A stretch of DNA of 22,194 nucleotides from CAYTNY01 sp964439215 (GTDB lineage Bacteria > Oederibacteriota > PGYV01 > CAYTNY01), in assembly GCA_964439215.1 (NCBI GenBank), contig CAYTNY010000031.1:1-22194 (forward strand). The letters are read 5' to 3'. Position 1 is the first letter of the stretch, and each line of letters begins with the position of its first letter. The translations under genes were made by a program, and so were the position numbers. This document shows, piece after piece, positions 5,684-14,161 of the stretch. Below the pieces are notes generated by a model. It was not told the DNA's origin, searched no databases, and worked only from the letters and a program-made list of their open reading frames with translations.

Positions 5684-6556
5684 ATGAAAAAGATTAAATT
5701 TATAATTGCGGCGGCTGTTGTTCTTTTGGCGGCTGTTGTTCTTACGGCAAAAGTGAGTACACAGGCGCCGGGCAAGTATGATGAAGTTATCGCAATGCCT
5801 GACCGCGGCAGTAATGATGCGCCCGAGGAATCAGAGCCTGAGGACACTGTAAAGCCGACGGCAAAGAAAGAAGAAACGGATGAACCCGTAAAGAAAAAAG
5901 AAACAGCTGTTTCCCGGCCGGAAAACACCGCAAAAAAAGGCGGAGCCGCGGAGCTTATAAAAAAGATAGCAGCGTCGCAGGAAAAAAGAAAGGCCCTTAA
6001 AACAGAAATAGAAATTGTGTCAAAAGATGCCGGAACCGGAAGCCTGCAGCGTATTATCGGAAATGTTCTTATAAAAAAAGAAGATAAATTCAGGGTTCAT
6101 TATACCGAACCTGCCGAACAGATCCTGGTTTCCGACGGCGAGATGCTGTGGATGTATGTGCCGGTATTAAACCAGGTAATACGGCAGGATATAGACAAAG
6201 CGGATATGGATATGCAGTTTTATATAGAAATAGAAAGCTCCATAGAGTTTTTTGCGAAATACAGCGATACAAAGATGGAAGAAAAAGAGGATCATTACAT
6301 ACTGACAATGATACCCAGAGACAGAAAAAGAATAGATTACGAAGAAATAACCGTTAAAACAGGAAAGGATTCATTTTTCCCTTTTTATATGAGCATAAAA
6401 GACGAGAATACTTTTATACAGGTCAATTTTACGGATGTAAAAACATATACTGATGAAGAAATCAGCGGCAAAAAAGAGTTTGATGATTCTAATTTTGTGC
6501 TTGAAATTCCCGAAGGAGCGGATGTTATAGAAGGAAGCGAACTTATGGGATATTAA
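5684..6556 (+). CDS. LolA-like outer-membrane lipoprotein carrier
   Basis: A 290-aa protein. An N-terminal hydrophobic segment (about residues 5-22) serves as signal peptide or anchor. Residues 25-85 are a low-complexity Glu/Lys/Pro linker. Residues about 87-285 match the LolA fold: a helix with LIKKIAASQEKRKALKTEIE, then GNVLIKKEDKFRVHYTEPAE, then the characteristic VSDGEMLWMYVPVLNQVI stretch. LolA shuttles lipoproteins through the periplasm to the outer membrane. The long charged linker is more than a classical LolA (about 180-200 aa) has and suggests a membrane-tethered version. I chose the ATG at 5684 because GAGGAG precedes it and the signal peptide then starts MKKIKF; an in-frame ATG at 5672 would add four residues. 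It heads the operon that includes the rodZ-like gene 32 bases downstream. A lipoprotein client is encoded at 16878-17165. Confidence 0.75.
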   Translation: MKKIKFIIAAAVVLLAAVVLTAKVSTQAPGKYDEVIAMPDRGSNDAPEESEPEDTVKPTAKKEETDEPVKKKETAVSRPENTAKKGGAAELIKKIAASQEKRKALKTEIEIVSKDAGTGSLQRIIGNVLIKKEDKFRVHYTEPAEQILVSDGEMLWMYVPVLNQVIRQDIDKADMDMQFYIEIESSIEFFAKYSDTKMEEKEDHYILTMIPRDRKRIDYEEITVKTGKDSFFPFYMSIKDENTFIQVNFTDVKTYTDEEISGKKEFDDSNFVLEIPEGADVIEGSELMGY

Positions 6557-6588
6557 AAAGAAAAACATATATTTGAGAGGAGCAGTAG

Positions 6589-7464
6589 ATGAAAAGAGGT
6601 TATGGAGATATACTGAAAAAAGCAAGAGAAGCAAAAGGGCTTAAACATGCGGATGTTCATAAGGAACTAAAAATATCCGTTGCTTATCTGAAAGGGATGG
6701 AGGATGAAGATGCGGCGGTTTTTGAGAAACCGGTTTATATGAAAATATTTCTGAAAACATACGCGAAATATCTGAAAGCGGATGAGCGGGAGATTGTGGA
6801 TCTCTATGAAACAGACCCGGAAATAGAAATCCGGGAAAAAGAACTCAAGAAAGAGCAGAATGCCGGACGGTCGGAGCTCAGAGATGAAATTAATGAAAAA
6901 ACCGATGAAAAAAATGAATATGAAACCGGACGGACAAAGGAAAAGGACGGGAAAAAAGAAAAAAGCGACAGGGCCGAGAAAATTGAATTCAGCATCAGAA
7001 ATAAAAACCGTATAATTGCGGGGGCTGCGGCGCTTATTCTGATAATGGGGATAATTATACTCGTTATTGCGGGCAGGAGCCCTGAACCTGTTTCGGCTCC
7101 TGAAGCAGAAGTTTATAATGCGCCGGTTTCCGAGACAATAACGGTTGTGGCAAAAGGAAAAGACAGAGTCTGGATGAAGGTCAAGCACGATAAAGAGGAA
7201 GAAGAATTTTTTCTTGAAAAAGACGAAGAAAAAAGATGGGAAGACATTGAAAAGATCGTTTTTCTTGTCGGAAACGCGGGAGGCGTTGAATTTATCGCGG
7301 ACGGCGATTCAATCGGAACAATAGGCGAGGAAGGCGAAGTAATAAACGGAATAGTTTTCCGGGCCGGGAAAAACTGGTTCATAGACAGGAATCAGGGGTT
7401 CAAAAACTCAAAAAGACCGGCGGAAAAGTCGCCTACAATAACTGAATCCGGGCTTATGTACTGA
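6589..7464 (+). CDS. RodZ-like helix-turn-helix transmembrane protein
   Basis: A 291-aa protein with RodZ architecture. Residues about 1-75 form the HTH_25 cytoplasmic domain (YGDILKKAREAKGLKHADVH.. YMKIFLKTYAKYL), which in RodZ binds MreB. A highly charged Lys/Glu linker spans about 80-138. One transmembrane helix lies at about 142-161 (IIAGAAALILIMGIIILVIA). The periplasmic DUF4115-type domain spans about 180-265 (WMKVKHDKEEEEFFLEKDE.. GNAGGVEFIADG). RodZ links the MreB cytoskeleton to cell-wall synthesis and rod shape. GAGAGGAG precedes the ATG. It sits between lolA-like and yajQ in a tightly packed operon, an arrangement familiar for rodZ with rimO and pgsA in several phyla. No mreB is in the window. 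Confidence 0.8.
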   Translation: MKRGYGDILKKAREAKGLKHADVHKELKISVAYLKGMEDEDAAVFEKPVYMKIFLKTYAKYLKADEREIVDLYETDPEIEIREKELKKEQNAGRSELRDEINEKTDEKNEYETGRTKEKDGKKEKSDRAEKIEFSIRNKNRIIAGAAALILIMGIIILVIAGRSPEPVSAPEAEVYNAPVSETITVVAKGKDRVWMKVKHDKEEEEFFLEKDEEKRWEDIEKIVFLVGNAGGVEFIADGDSIGTIGEEGEVINGIVFRAGKNWFIDRNQGFKNSKRPAEKSPTITESGLMY

Positions 7465-7496
7465 AAATTATCTGAAAAAGCAGAAAGGAGAAAACC

Positions 7497-7997
7497 ATGG
7501 CTAAAGACGCGTCATTTGATATTATTTCAAAAGTTGATATGCAGGAAGTCATAAACGCAGTGGACCAGGCAATGAGGGAAATAACGACAAGATACGACCT
7601 TAAAGATTCAAATACCGAAATAGACCTGGACAGGGAGAAAAGGATGATCAAAATCACATCCGCTGACGATTATAAAATCAGGGCCTCAAATGAAGTGCTT
7701 AAAAATAAAATGGTTAAAAGAGGTATTCCTTTAAAGGCGCTGCAGGACAAGGAACCCTATGAATCAGGGCTCAATAAAATGATAATGGAAATTTCAATAC
7801 AGGAAGGGATACCGCAGGATAAAGCGAAAGAGATAGTAAAGACAATAAAAGACGCAAAAATAAAAAAAGTTCAGGCGTCTATCCAGGGTGATACAGTGAG
7901 AGTGTCCGGCCCTAAAAAAGACGACCTGCAGGAAGTTATAGGCCTTTTGAAAGGGAAGGATTTCGGCATAGACATGCAGTTTGATAATTACCGTTAA
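7497..7997 (+). CDS. yajQ: YajQ family nucleotide-binding protein
   Basis: A 166-aa protein of normal length for YajQ/UPF0234. It opens with the diagnostic ASFDIISKVDMQEVINAVDQ and continues through TTRYDLKDSNTEIDLD, GIPLKALQDKEPYESG and KIKKVQASIQGDTVRVSGPK, to a C-terminal GIDMQFDNYR. The family has two tandem ferredoxin-like (RNP-like) domains that bind nucleotides; some members bind cyclic di-GMP and act with transcription factors, while others were described as RNA-binding. Which applies here cannot be told. AAAGGAG lies 5 bases before the ATG. It is 32 bases downstream of the rodZ-like gene and 58 before rimO, with no terminator between. Confidence 0.93.
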   Translation: MAKDASFDIISKVDMQEVINAVDQAMREITTRYDLKDSNTEIDLDREKRMIKITSADDYKIRASNEVLKNKMVKRGIPLKALQDKEPYESGLNKMIMEISIQEGIPQDKAKEIVKTIKDAKIKKVQASIQGDTVRVSGPKKDDLQEVIGLLKGKDFGIDMQFDNYR

Positions 7998-8055
7998 TGA
8001 ATTTTAAAATAAAATATTTTCGCGGCCGAATGGAAGTCTTTTTCGGAGCGGATAA

Positions 8056-9387
8056 ATGAAACTTGGAATAGTCAATCTCGGATGCCCGAAAAATACGGTT
8101 GATATGGAGTGTATGATATCGCTGTTGGGCGGGCCCGTGATTACCACAGACCCCGCTGAAGCGGATGTGATAATCATAAATACCTGCGCTTTTCTCAAAA
8201 GCGCAAGAAAAGAATCCGAAGAAGCGATAAGCGGAATGCTTTCTTACAGGAAAAACAATCCCGGCCTTAAAGTGATAGTTTCCGGATGTTTTGTGAGCAA
8301 GGACAGAAAAATGCTTGCGGAAAAATTCAGGGATATCCATTCCTTTGTGGGCATCAATGATATTTACAGCATAAAGCAGGCCGTTGAAAAAAGCGGCTCC
8401 TACTGCAGCGCCCCGCCTTTTACGTATAAAAACAATGATCATAATGTTATTTTAAATCCGTATTCTGTTTATGTGAAAATATCCGAAGGGTGCAATCATA
8501 AGTGTTCATTCTGCATTATACCGTCCATTAAAGGCAGGTACAGAAGCAGAGGAAAAAAAGACATTATAAATGAAGTGAAAAAACTGGCCGGAGCCGGAGT
8601 GAAAGAGATCAATCTTATTTCGCAGGATCTTTCTTATTACGGAAAGGATCTGAAAAAAAATGCGGGGCTTCCCGGGCTTGTCAGAGGCATACTGAACGCG
8701 GTTGATGAAAAAATATGGATAAGGCTCATGTATTTATATCCGGATAAAGAAGTACTTTCCGGGCTCGCGGATATAATGAAAAAAGACAGCAGGCTGGTAA
8801 AATATATGGATATACCGTTTCAGCATATAACCGACCCGATGCTCGCGTCCATGAGGCGCGGATACAGAAAAAAAGATATTACGGCGATAATCAGCATGCT
8901 CAGGGCAAAAGTTCCGGATATCACCCTGCGCAGTTCTTTTATTGCGGGATATCCCGGTGAAAGCAAAAAAGATTTTAATGAGTTAAAGGATTTTATACTT
9001 TCGGGCGCCGTGGATAAACCGGGAATATTTTTATATTCGGATGAACCGGACAGTTTTTCATACAGGCTCAAGGGAAAAGTTTCAGAGAAAACCGCTGCTT
9101 TGCGCTGCAGGTCATTAATGCTTGATTCAGAGAAGGTTTGCCTTTATAATAATAAATCAAAAATAAAAAAAGAAATGAGCGCGCTTGTTCTGGGAAGGAT
9201 ATCAAAAAACCGATATATCGGGCGTTTTGAGACGGATGCGCCGGACGTGGATAGTTTTGTTAATATCAGGGCGGATAAGAGCCTTAAAGAAGGCTCATTT
9301 ATAAAGGCCGCCGTAAAAAACGCGGACAGCCGGAGTTTTGAGGCAGCTGCCGCGGGAATAAAAAAGAATAAAAGGAGCCGGAAGTGA
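8056..9387 (+). CDS. rimO: Ribosomal protein S12 methylthiotransferase RimO
   Basis: A 443-aa radical-SAM methylthiotransferase of usual length. The N-terminal domain carries three cluster cysteines, C10 (NLGCPKNTVD), C44 (INTCAF) and C78 (SGCFV). The radical-SAM core has C146-x3-C150-x2-C153 (GCNHKCSFCIIP). A TRAM domain closes the protein (about 370-440). LGCPKNTVD marks RimO rather than MiaB or MtaB. RimO adds a methylthio group to the conserved aspartate of ribosomal protein S12, using two [4Fe-4S] clusters and SAM. Its clusters may depend on the assembly genes at 17849-20410. GGAG precedes the ATG. The stop overlaps the pgsA start as GTGA, so the two are probably translationally coupled. 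Confidence 0.93.
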   Translation: MKLGIVNLGCPKNTVDMECMISLLGGPVITTDPAEADVIIINTCAFLKSARKESEEAISGMLSYRKNNPGLKVIVSGCFVSKDRKMLAEKFRDIHSFVGINDIYSIKQAVEKSGSYCSAPPFTYKNNDHNVILNPYSVYVKISEGCNHKCSFCIIPSIKGRYRSRGKKDIINEVKKLAGAGVKEINLISQDLSYYGKDLKKNAGLPGLVRGILNAVDEKIWIRLMYLYPDKEVLSGLADIMKKDSRLVKYMDIPFQHITDPMLASMRRGYRKKDITAIISMLRAKVPDITLRSSFIAGYPGESKKDFNELKDFILSGAVDKPGIFLYSDEPDSFSYRLKGKVSEKTAALRCRSLMLDSEKVCLYNNKSKIKKEMSALVLGRISKNRYIGRFETDAPDVDSFVNIRADKSLKEGSFIKAAVKNADSRSFEAAAAGIKKNKRSRK

Positions 9388-10001
9388 AAAGAGAGAAAAT
9401 CAAAAAATTACCGAACAGAATAACAATGCTCCGCATAATACTCACAATAGGTTTTATTCCGGCTGTTTTATCGCAGGATATGATAATGTCGTATGTGGCG
9501 CTGTTCATATTTATAGCCGCTTCATTCAGCGACTGGCTCGACGGCTATCTTGCGAGAAAATACGAGCTAATCAGTAATTTCGGAAAAATAATGGATCCTC
9601 TGGCCGATAAAATACTGGTATTTTCCGCGCTCTTATGTTTTATACAGCTTAATATTGTGCCGGCGTGGATGGTCATAATAATAGTCTCAAGGGATTTTCT
9701 TATTTCCGGCATGAGAATAATCGCGGCTCAGGAAGGAAAAATAATTATGGCGTCAACTTCGGGCAAAATAAAAACACTTATTGAAATGGCGGCAATACTG
9801 GGTATGCTGGTTCTTATATGCGTTAACGCTACACTGAATTATTACGGGCATGACCCCGGAGAGTTCAGAGGAATAAACATCGGACTTTATATGATGAGTC
9901 TTGTTCCGTATTGGCTGATGTTCATAGCGGCGGCCGCGGCGCTGATATCGGGGCTTGAATATTTTTTCAAGAATACAGCCCTTTTCCGGGACGATATCTG
10001 A
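9384..10001 (+). CDS. pgsA: CDP-diacylglycerol-glycerol-3-phosphate 3-phosphatidyltransferase
   Basis: A 205-aa integral membrane enzyme with the full CDP-alcohol phosphotransferase motif: D50-xx-D53-G54-xx-A57-R58-x8-G67-xxx-D71-xxx-D75 (DWLDGYLARK..GKIMDPLADK). It makes phosphatidylglycerol phosphate from CDP-diacylglycerol and glycerol 3-phosphate in the inner membrane. NRITMLRIILTIGFIP at the N-terminus is typical of PgsA rather than phosphatidylserine synthase. Further transmembrane segments occupy roughly 77-100, 120-140 and 168-192. The start is GTG at 9384 with AGGAG seven bases upstream, overlapping the rimO stop. The stop overlaps the ATG of pgpA, the next enzyme in the pathway. Confidence 0.9.
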   Translation: MKREKIKKLPNRITMLRIILTIGFIPAVLSQDMIMSYVALFIFIAASFSDWLDGYLARKYELISNFGKIMDPLADKILVFSALLCFIQLNIVPAWMVIIIVSRDFLISGMRIIAAQEGKIIMASTSGKIKTLIEMAAILGMLVLICVNATLNYYGHDPGEFRGINIGLYMMSLVPYWLMFIAAAAALISGLEYFFKNTALFRDDI

Positions 10002-10495
10002 TGAAAAATATAATAGTTATTTACACTTCGTTTTTTTATACGGGCTTTTTTCCTAAGGCATCGGGTACGATAGCTACCGCCGCGTTTTTGCCCTTTTATT
10101 ATTTCATTTTTGCGGGCATGCCGCTGTGGATGTATTTTCTGCTGACAGCGGCCATAACAGCCGCGGGTATATGGGCGTCAAATTATGCGGTGGAAATATT
10201 TAAAGCGGAGGACCCTTCAAAAGTTGTAATAGATGAAGTTTCGGGATTTCTTGTTACTATGATGTTTATACCTTTTACGCCGGAAAGAATGGCAATTGGT
10301 TTTTTTCTATCGAGATTTTATGATATAGTCAAGTTTCCGCCTGCCAGACAGGCGGAAAAGCTTCACGGCGGAACCGGAATAATGCTTGATGATGTTATTG
10401 CCGGTGTTTACGCTAACCTGACATTATGGGCCCTGATATTTCTGCGGCTTGATGCCGCCGCGGCGGAATTATTCCGGCATGTTTTCTTTTCTTGA
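10001..10495 (+). CDS. pgpA: Phosphatidylglycerophosphatase A
   Basis: A 164-aa membrane protein of normal PgpA length. Family marks are TGFFPKASGTIAT near the N-terminus, VVIDEVSGFLVTM (acidic pair in the active-site region), and SRFYDIVKFPPARQAEKLHG with GGTGIMLDDVIAGVYANL. It removes the phosphate from phosphatidylglycerol phosphate, completing phosphatidylglycerol synthesis directly after PgsA. The genes overlap by one base (TGATG), so the pathway steps are probably translated together. A perfect 10-bp inverted repeat (10334-10358) falls on the codons for FPPARQAEK without disturbing the protein. The 3' end overlaps the chosen mfd start by 17 bases. Confidence 0.9.
   Translation: MKNIIVIYTSFFYTGFFPKASGTIATAAFLPFYYFIFAGMPLWMYFLLTAAITAAGIWASNYAVEIFKAEDPSKVVIDEVSGFLVTMMFIPFTPERMAIGFFLSRFYDIVKFPPARQAEKLHGGTGIMLDDVIAGVYANLTLWALIFLRLDAAAAELFRHVFFS
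10334..10358. repeat. Perfect 10-bp inverted repeat inside pgpA
   Basis: TTTCCGCCTG, five-base loop CCAGA, CAGGCGGAAA. It lies wholly within coding sequence and encodes conserved PgpA residues, so it is either coincidence of codon choice or a palindromic repeat tolerated in frame. It could form a strong hairpin in the mRNA. Confidence 0.7.
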
Positions 10496-13400
10496 AAAAA
10501 GCCCTTCCGCAGCTTTAATTCTTGAACGTCTTAAAAAAGACATAAATGTTTTTGCGGAGCCTGTTCCGGGGCCGTTTAAGGGGACGCTTTTTTCATACCT
10601 TGCGTGTAAAACGGATAAAAATGTAATTGTGGTGGCGCCTTCCGGAGATATGTACAGACTTTATTCGGAAATGCGCTCCATAACGGAGATAAAGGCCCCC
10701 GGAAAAGAAGTGCTTGTATATCCGGAGGATGACAGCCTGATTTACACCCGTATTAAATCTTCCGCAGGGATATCAAAAACACGCTCGCTTGTGTACAGGA
10801 AATCTTTTGAGAGCGGATCCCGGATAATAATAACCGACATTAACGCTCTTATGGAAAAAATAACAGGGCCGAAAGAGGTCAGTGAAAAAATAATAAAGCT
10901 CCGGAAAGGGATGAAGATAAAACAGGAAAAACTGGGGGAAACACTTTCGGAAAGCGGCTATCAGCGCTGCTTGAAAACAGAAAAAGTTTTTGATTACAGC
11001 ATAAGAGGCGGGATTGTTGACATATTTTCCCCGGATTTTGATTATCCTGTCAGGGTGGAATTTTTCGGGGATGAAGTGGAATCGCTGCGGTTTTATTCTC
11101 AGGACACCTATAATACCACAAAAGAAACAGACGAACTTGTTTTGTTTCTGTTCAATCCCGGAGAAAAAACAGGGAAAAAGACATCTTCTCTTATGGATTT
11201 TTTCAGTCCTGAAAACACGGTTTTTTTTATTGATGATATGGATGCCGTGAAAAAAGAAATAATGGAAAAAACAGAAAAAATAGAAAAATATATTCTGGAA
11301 AGCGAATCGCTGGAGAAAATATACGGGCTGCGCACGGTTTTGGCGAAAATGGCGCCTTATACAAAACTGAAAACATACTCTGTTGAAAAAAACAGGGGAG
11401 CCGTGAAAATACGGGCCCGTTTAAATCCTGTATTTAAAAGAAATATTGAGTCGTTTTATTCGTATATCGTCAAAGAGGCCCGGGAAAAAAGAAATGTAAT
11501 AATTGTTTCCGACAACGAGGGCGAAACAGAGCATCTTAAGGATATTATCAGGGAAAGGAACGCGGAAACAGACGGCAGAACCGCGCAGGTGCGGGAATAT
11601 ATAAACGGCGATATTGAAAAAGGCTATGTTTTCCCGGAAGGCTCGCTTACGGTGATATCAAACAGGGAAATATTTGAACGCTATAAAGGAAAAGTGCTCG
11701 GGCGCCTGAAAGACGGAAATCTCAGAAGAATAAAACATGCGGTTGAACTGGAAAAAAACGATCCTGTGGTGCACAAGGAGCACGGGATAGGCGTTTTTGA
11801 GGGGATAAAAAATCTGACAGTTGACGAAAAAGCCGGGGATTTTATTTTGATACGCTACGCGGGGGATGATAAGCTCTATATACCCATAGACAGGATCAAT
11901 CTGATAGATAAGTACGTGGGTTCGGAAAAACTGCCTTCTCTTTCAAAACTCGGAACGGATTTCTGGAAGAGGACAAAAAAAGACATAGAAAAACAGCTGG
12001 AAAAAATGGCTGCCGAGCTTCTTGAAATATACGCAAAAAGAAAGACATCCGAAGGAATAAGGTTCAGGACATACGGGCATGCGGCTGAATCATTTGAGAA
12101 TGCGTTTATATACGAGGAAACCCCGGATCAGGCCAAAGCGATTGAAGCGGTCAAAAGCGATATGTCGGGCCCGAAACAGATGGACCGTCTTATATGCGGG
12201 GACGCGGGCTTCGGAAAAACAGAAGTGGCAATGCGCGCCGCTTTTTTTGCGGTTCAGGACGGATATCAGGCAATAATAATGACAGCCACAACGCTGCTGG
12301 CTCAGCAGCATTTCAATAATTTCAGGGAGCGTATGGCGGATTATCCCATAAAGATTGAAATGCTTTCAAGGCTGGTGCCGGAGGCGGAAAGAAAAAAAGC
12401 GCTGGAAGGCGCAGCTGACGGAACAGCGGATATTATAATAGGGACGCATTCTATTCTGGGTTCAAAGGTGAAACCGGCCAATCCGGGTATTGTGATAATT
12501 GACGAAGAACAGCATTTCGGCGTAAAAAGCAAAGAGGAGCTGAGAAAAAAATATCCGCGCGCGGACCTTTTGACGCTTACCGCGACGCCTATTCCCCGGA
12601 CCCTTTATTTTTCGCTTTCGGGAATAAGGGATATTTCGGTTATAAACACACCGCCGCCCGGCAAAAGGGCAATTGAAACATTTATTGTCAATGAAAGACT
12701 GTCGGTCGTAAAAGAAATAATATTACGGGAAATACTGCGCAGGGGGCAGGTTTTTTATGTGCATAACAATGTAAAGAATATAAACCGCGTAAAGGAAGTT
12801 CTGGAGGAAAATCTGCCGGAAGTCAAATTCAGGACCGCTCACGGAAAAATGAAAAAAAGCACGCTGGAAAATATAATGTCTGATTTTCTGAAAAAGAAAT
12901 TTGATGTTCTTATAACCACGACCATAATAGAATCAGGGCTTGATATGCCGGATGTAAACACCATTATAATAAGCAATGCGGAAAATTTCGGGCTTACGCA
13001 GCTGTATCAGTTAAGGGGAAGGGTGGGCAGGCGCGACAGGCAGGCTTTTGCCTATCTTATGGTAAAGGACGTGTCGGGGCTGTCGGATATGCAAAGAGAA
13101 CGGCTGAAAACCATTGAAAGCTACGCTGATCCGGGAGCGGGCTTTATGATAGCAATGAAGGACCTTGAACTGAGGGGCACCGGCAGCGTTATCGGGGTCA
13201 GGCAGCACGGCAATATGGAAAAAATAGGATTTGAAATGTACTGCGGCATGCTTGAAGAGGCTGTTGCGAAACTTGAAGACAGAGAGATCACAGTGCAGAA
13301 AGATACGGGAATAACAGTTAATTTCAAGGCGTTTATTCCGGATTCCTATATATGGGATACGGCGGAGAAGATAACAGTTTATAAAAAACTTTTTGCCGCC

Positions 13401-13730
13401 CGGGCTTTTGAGGATGTTGACAGTGTGGAAAAAAGCCTGAAAGATATATGGGGCCCCGTGCCGGAGGAAGTTGAAAACATACTTTTAACGGCAAAACTGA
13501 AAGTGTTCGGGAAAAGGATACAGGCAGATGAAATCATAATAAGAGATAATCAGTTCCTGATACTGTGGGAGGACGATGAGGATTTTAACAGAAAAGGTAT
13601 TATGAGAATGCTCAAAAATATAAAAGGGGCCTCAGTGAAGCAAAGACGCGTAGAAATGAAGATTCTTTCCCGTAAACATCTGGCGGATCTGCTTTTAGAG
13701 GCAGGGGCGGATATGCCGGCTGCTGTTTAA
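10479..13730 (+). CDS. mfd: Transcription-repair coupling factor Mfd
   Basis: A protein of 1083 aa from this start, near the usual 1100-1170. In order: UvrB-like domain 1 (about 1-330, with GYQRCLKTEKVFDYSIRGGI and VDIFSPDFDYPVRVEFFGDE); a CarD-like RNA-polymerase interaction domain (about 427-500, VVHKEHGIGVFEGIKNL); the RecG-like translocase with Walker A GDAGFGKTE (about 573), DEEQ box (about 674), TATPIPRT and RVGRR (about 846); the TRG motif (LRGTGSVIGVRQHG, about 896); and the C-terminal D7 domain. Mfd removes stalled RNA polymerase and recruits UvrA. The ATG at 10479 is 17 bases inside pgpA and starts MFSFLEKSPSA; ATG 10452 or TTG 10449 would extend it, but with no better ribosome site. 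It is the last gene of the operon, and its stop codon overlaps the stop of the converging 127-aa gene. Confidence 0.95.
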   Translation: MFSFLEKSPSAALILERLKKDINVFAEPVPGPFKGTLFSYLACKTDKNVIVVAPSGDMYRLYSEMRSITEIKAPGKEVLVYPEDDSLIYTRIKSSAGISKTRSLVYRKSFESGSRIIITDINALMEKITGPKEVSEKIIKLRKGMKIKQEKLGETLSESGYQRCLKTEKVFDYSIRGGIVDIFSPDFDYPVRVEFFGDEVESLRFYSQDTYNTTKETDELVLFLFNPGEKTGKKTSSLMDFFSPENTVFFIDDMDAVKKEIMEKTEKIEKYILESESLEKIYGLRTVLAKMAPYTKLKTYSVEKNRGAVKIRARLNPVFKRNIESFYSYIVKEAREKRNVIIVSDNEGETEHLKDIIRERNAETDGRTAQVREYINGDIEKGYVFPEGSLTVISNREIFERYKGKVLGRLKDGNLRRIKHAVELEKNDPVVHKEHGIGVFEGIKNLTVDEKAGDFILIRYAGDDKLYIPIDRINLIDKYVGSEKLPSLSKLGTDFWKRTKKDIEKQLEKMAAELLEIYAKRKTSEGIRFRTYGHAAESFENAFIYEETPDQAKAIEAVKSDMSGPKQMDRLICGDAGFGKTEVAMRAAFFAVQDGYQAIIMTATTLLAQQHFNNFRERMADYPIKIEMLSRLVPEAERKKALEGAADGTADIIIGTHSILGSKVKPANPGIVIIDEEQHFGVKSKEELRKKYPRADLLTLTATPIPRTLYFSLSGIRDISVINTPPPGKRAIETFIVNERLSVVKEIILREILRRGQVFYVHNNVKNINRVKEVLEENLPEVKFRTAHGKMKKSTLENIMSDFLKKKFDVLITTTIIESGLDMPDVNTIIISNAENFGLTQLYQLRGRVGRRDRQAFAYLMVKDVSGLSDMQRERLKTIESYADPGAGFMIAMKDLELRGTGSVIGVRQHGNMEKIGFEMYCGMLEEAVAKLEDREITVQKDTGITVNFKAFIPDSYIWDTAEKITVYKKLFAARAFEDVDSVEKSLKDIWGPVPEEVENILLTAKLKVFGKRIQADEIIIRDNQFLILWEDDEDFNRKGIMRMLKNIKGASVKQRRVEMKILSRKHLADLLLEAGADMPAAV

Positions 13731-14110
13731 GGCAGGTTGGCAAAACGCAGTTTGTTGTCTAATATTCTGTATGTTGATATACTTATTTTAGGTATGCCCA
13801 GCTGTTTTATTATCGCCGCGGCTTCGCTTTTCAGCGGTTCCGGCACGAGAAGGTTGAATTGCCCGGCTTTTTCCGAAATCTGTTTCCAGTGTATGGCGGT
13901 TCCTTCGGTTACCGTGCTCTCGGTTTCCACCTTAAAGATTATCTTAAACTGGGATTTGATTATGAGGTCCACTGATACGCCGTCTATTACGGGCGGCAGT
14001 TTGTCATTTGCCGTCTGCACGGAAACAGCGCCCCTGTTTGTGTAAAGATTTTTTAATGTCGCAATTATTGTATCGTGAAGCTTCATTTCCTGAGGTGATC
14101 TCATAGCCAT
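13727..14110 (-). CDS. Conserved-looking hypothetical protein, 127 aa
   Basis: A small soluble protein without signal peptide or membrane segment. It has an N-terminal helical part (HDTIIATLKNLYTNRG), a central alternating strand region (PPVIDGVSVDLIIKSQFKII, then FKVETEST), a WKQISEKAGQFNLLVPEPLK stretch and a C-terminal strand/helix with KISISTYRI. The acidic residues around VDLII and FKVETE, followed by helix and strand, loosely recall restriction-endonuclease-like (PD-(D/E)XK) folds, but the canonical E-x-K order is not clear, so I give no function. The start is supported by AGGAGGTCG before the ATG. It lies 51 bases downstream of glgP on the same strand and is probably cotranscribed with it. 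Its stop overlaps the mfd stop tail-to-tail (TTTAA). Confidence 0.7.
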   Translation of the reverse strand: MAMRSPQEMKLHDTIIATLKNLYTNRGAVSVQTANDKLPPVIDGVSVDLIIKSQFKIIFKVETESTVTEGTAIHWKQISEKAGQFNLLVPEPLKSEAAAIIKQLGIPKISISTYRILDNKLRFANLP

Positions 14111-14161
14111 TTTAACGACCTCCTGGATTTATTCTGCTGTTTTGCCGCAGGGAGGGCGGTG

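Noticed and set aside
7936..8442. 168-codon minus-strand ORF opposite rimO
   Set aside because: Lies antisense to conserved RimO sequence including cluster cysteines; low-complexity shadow.
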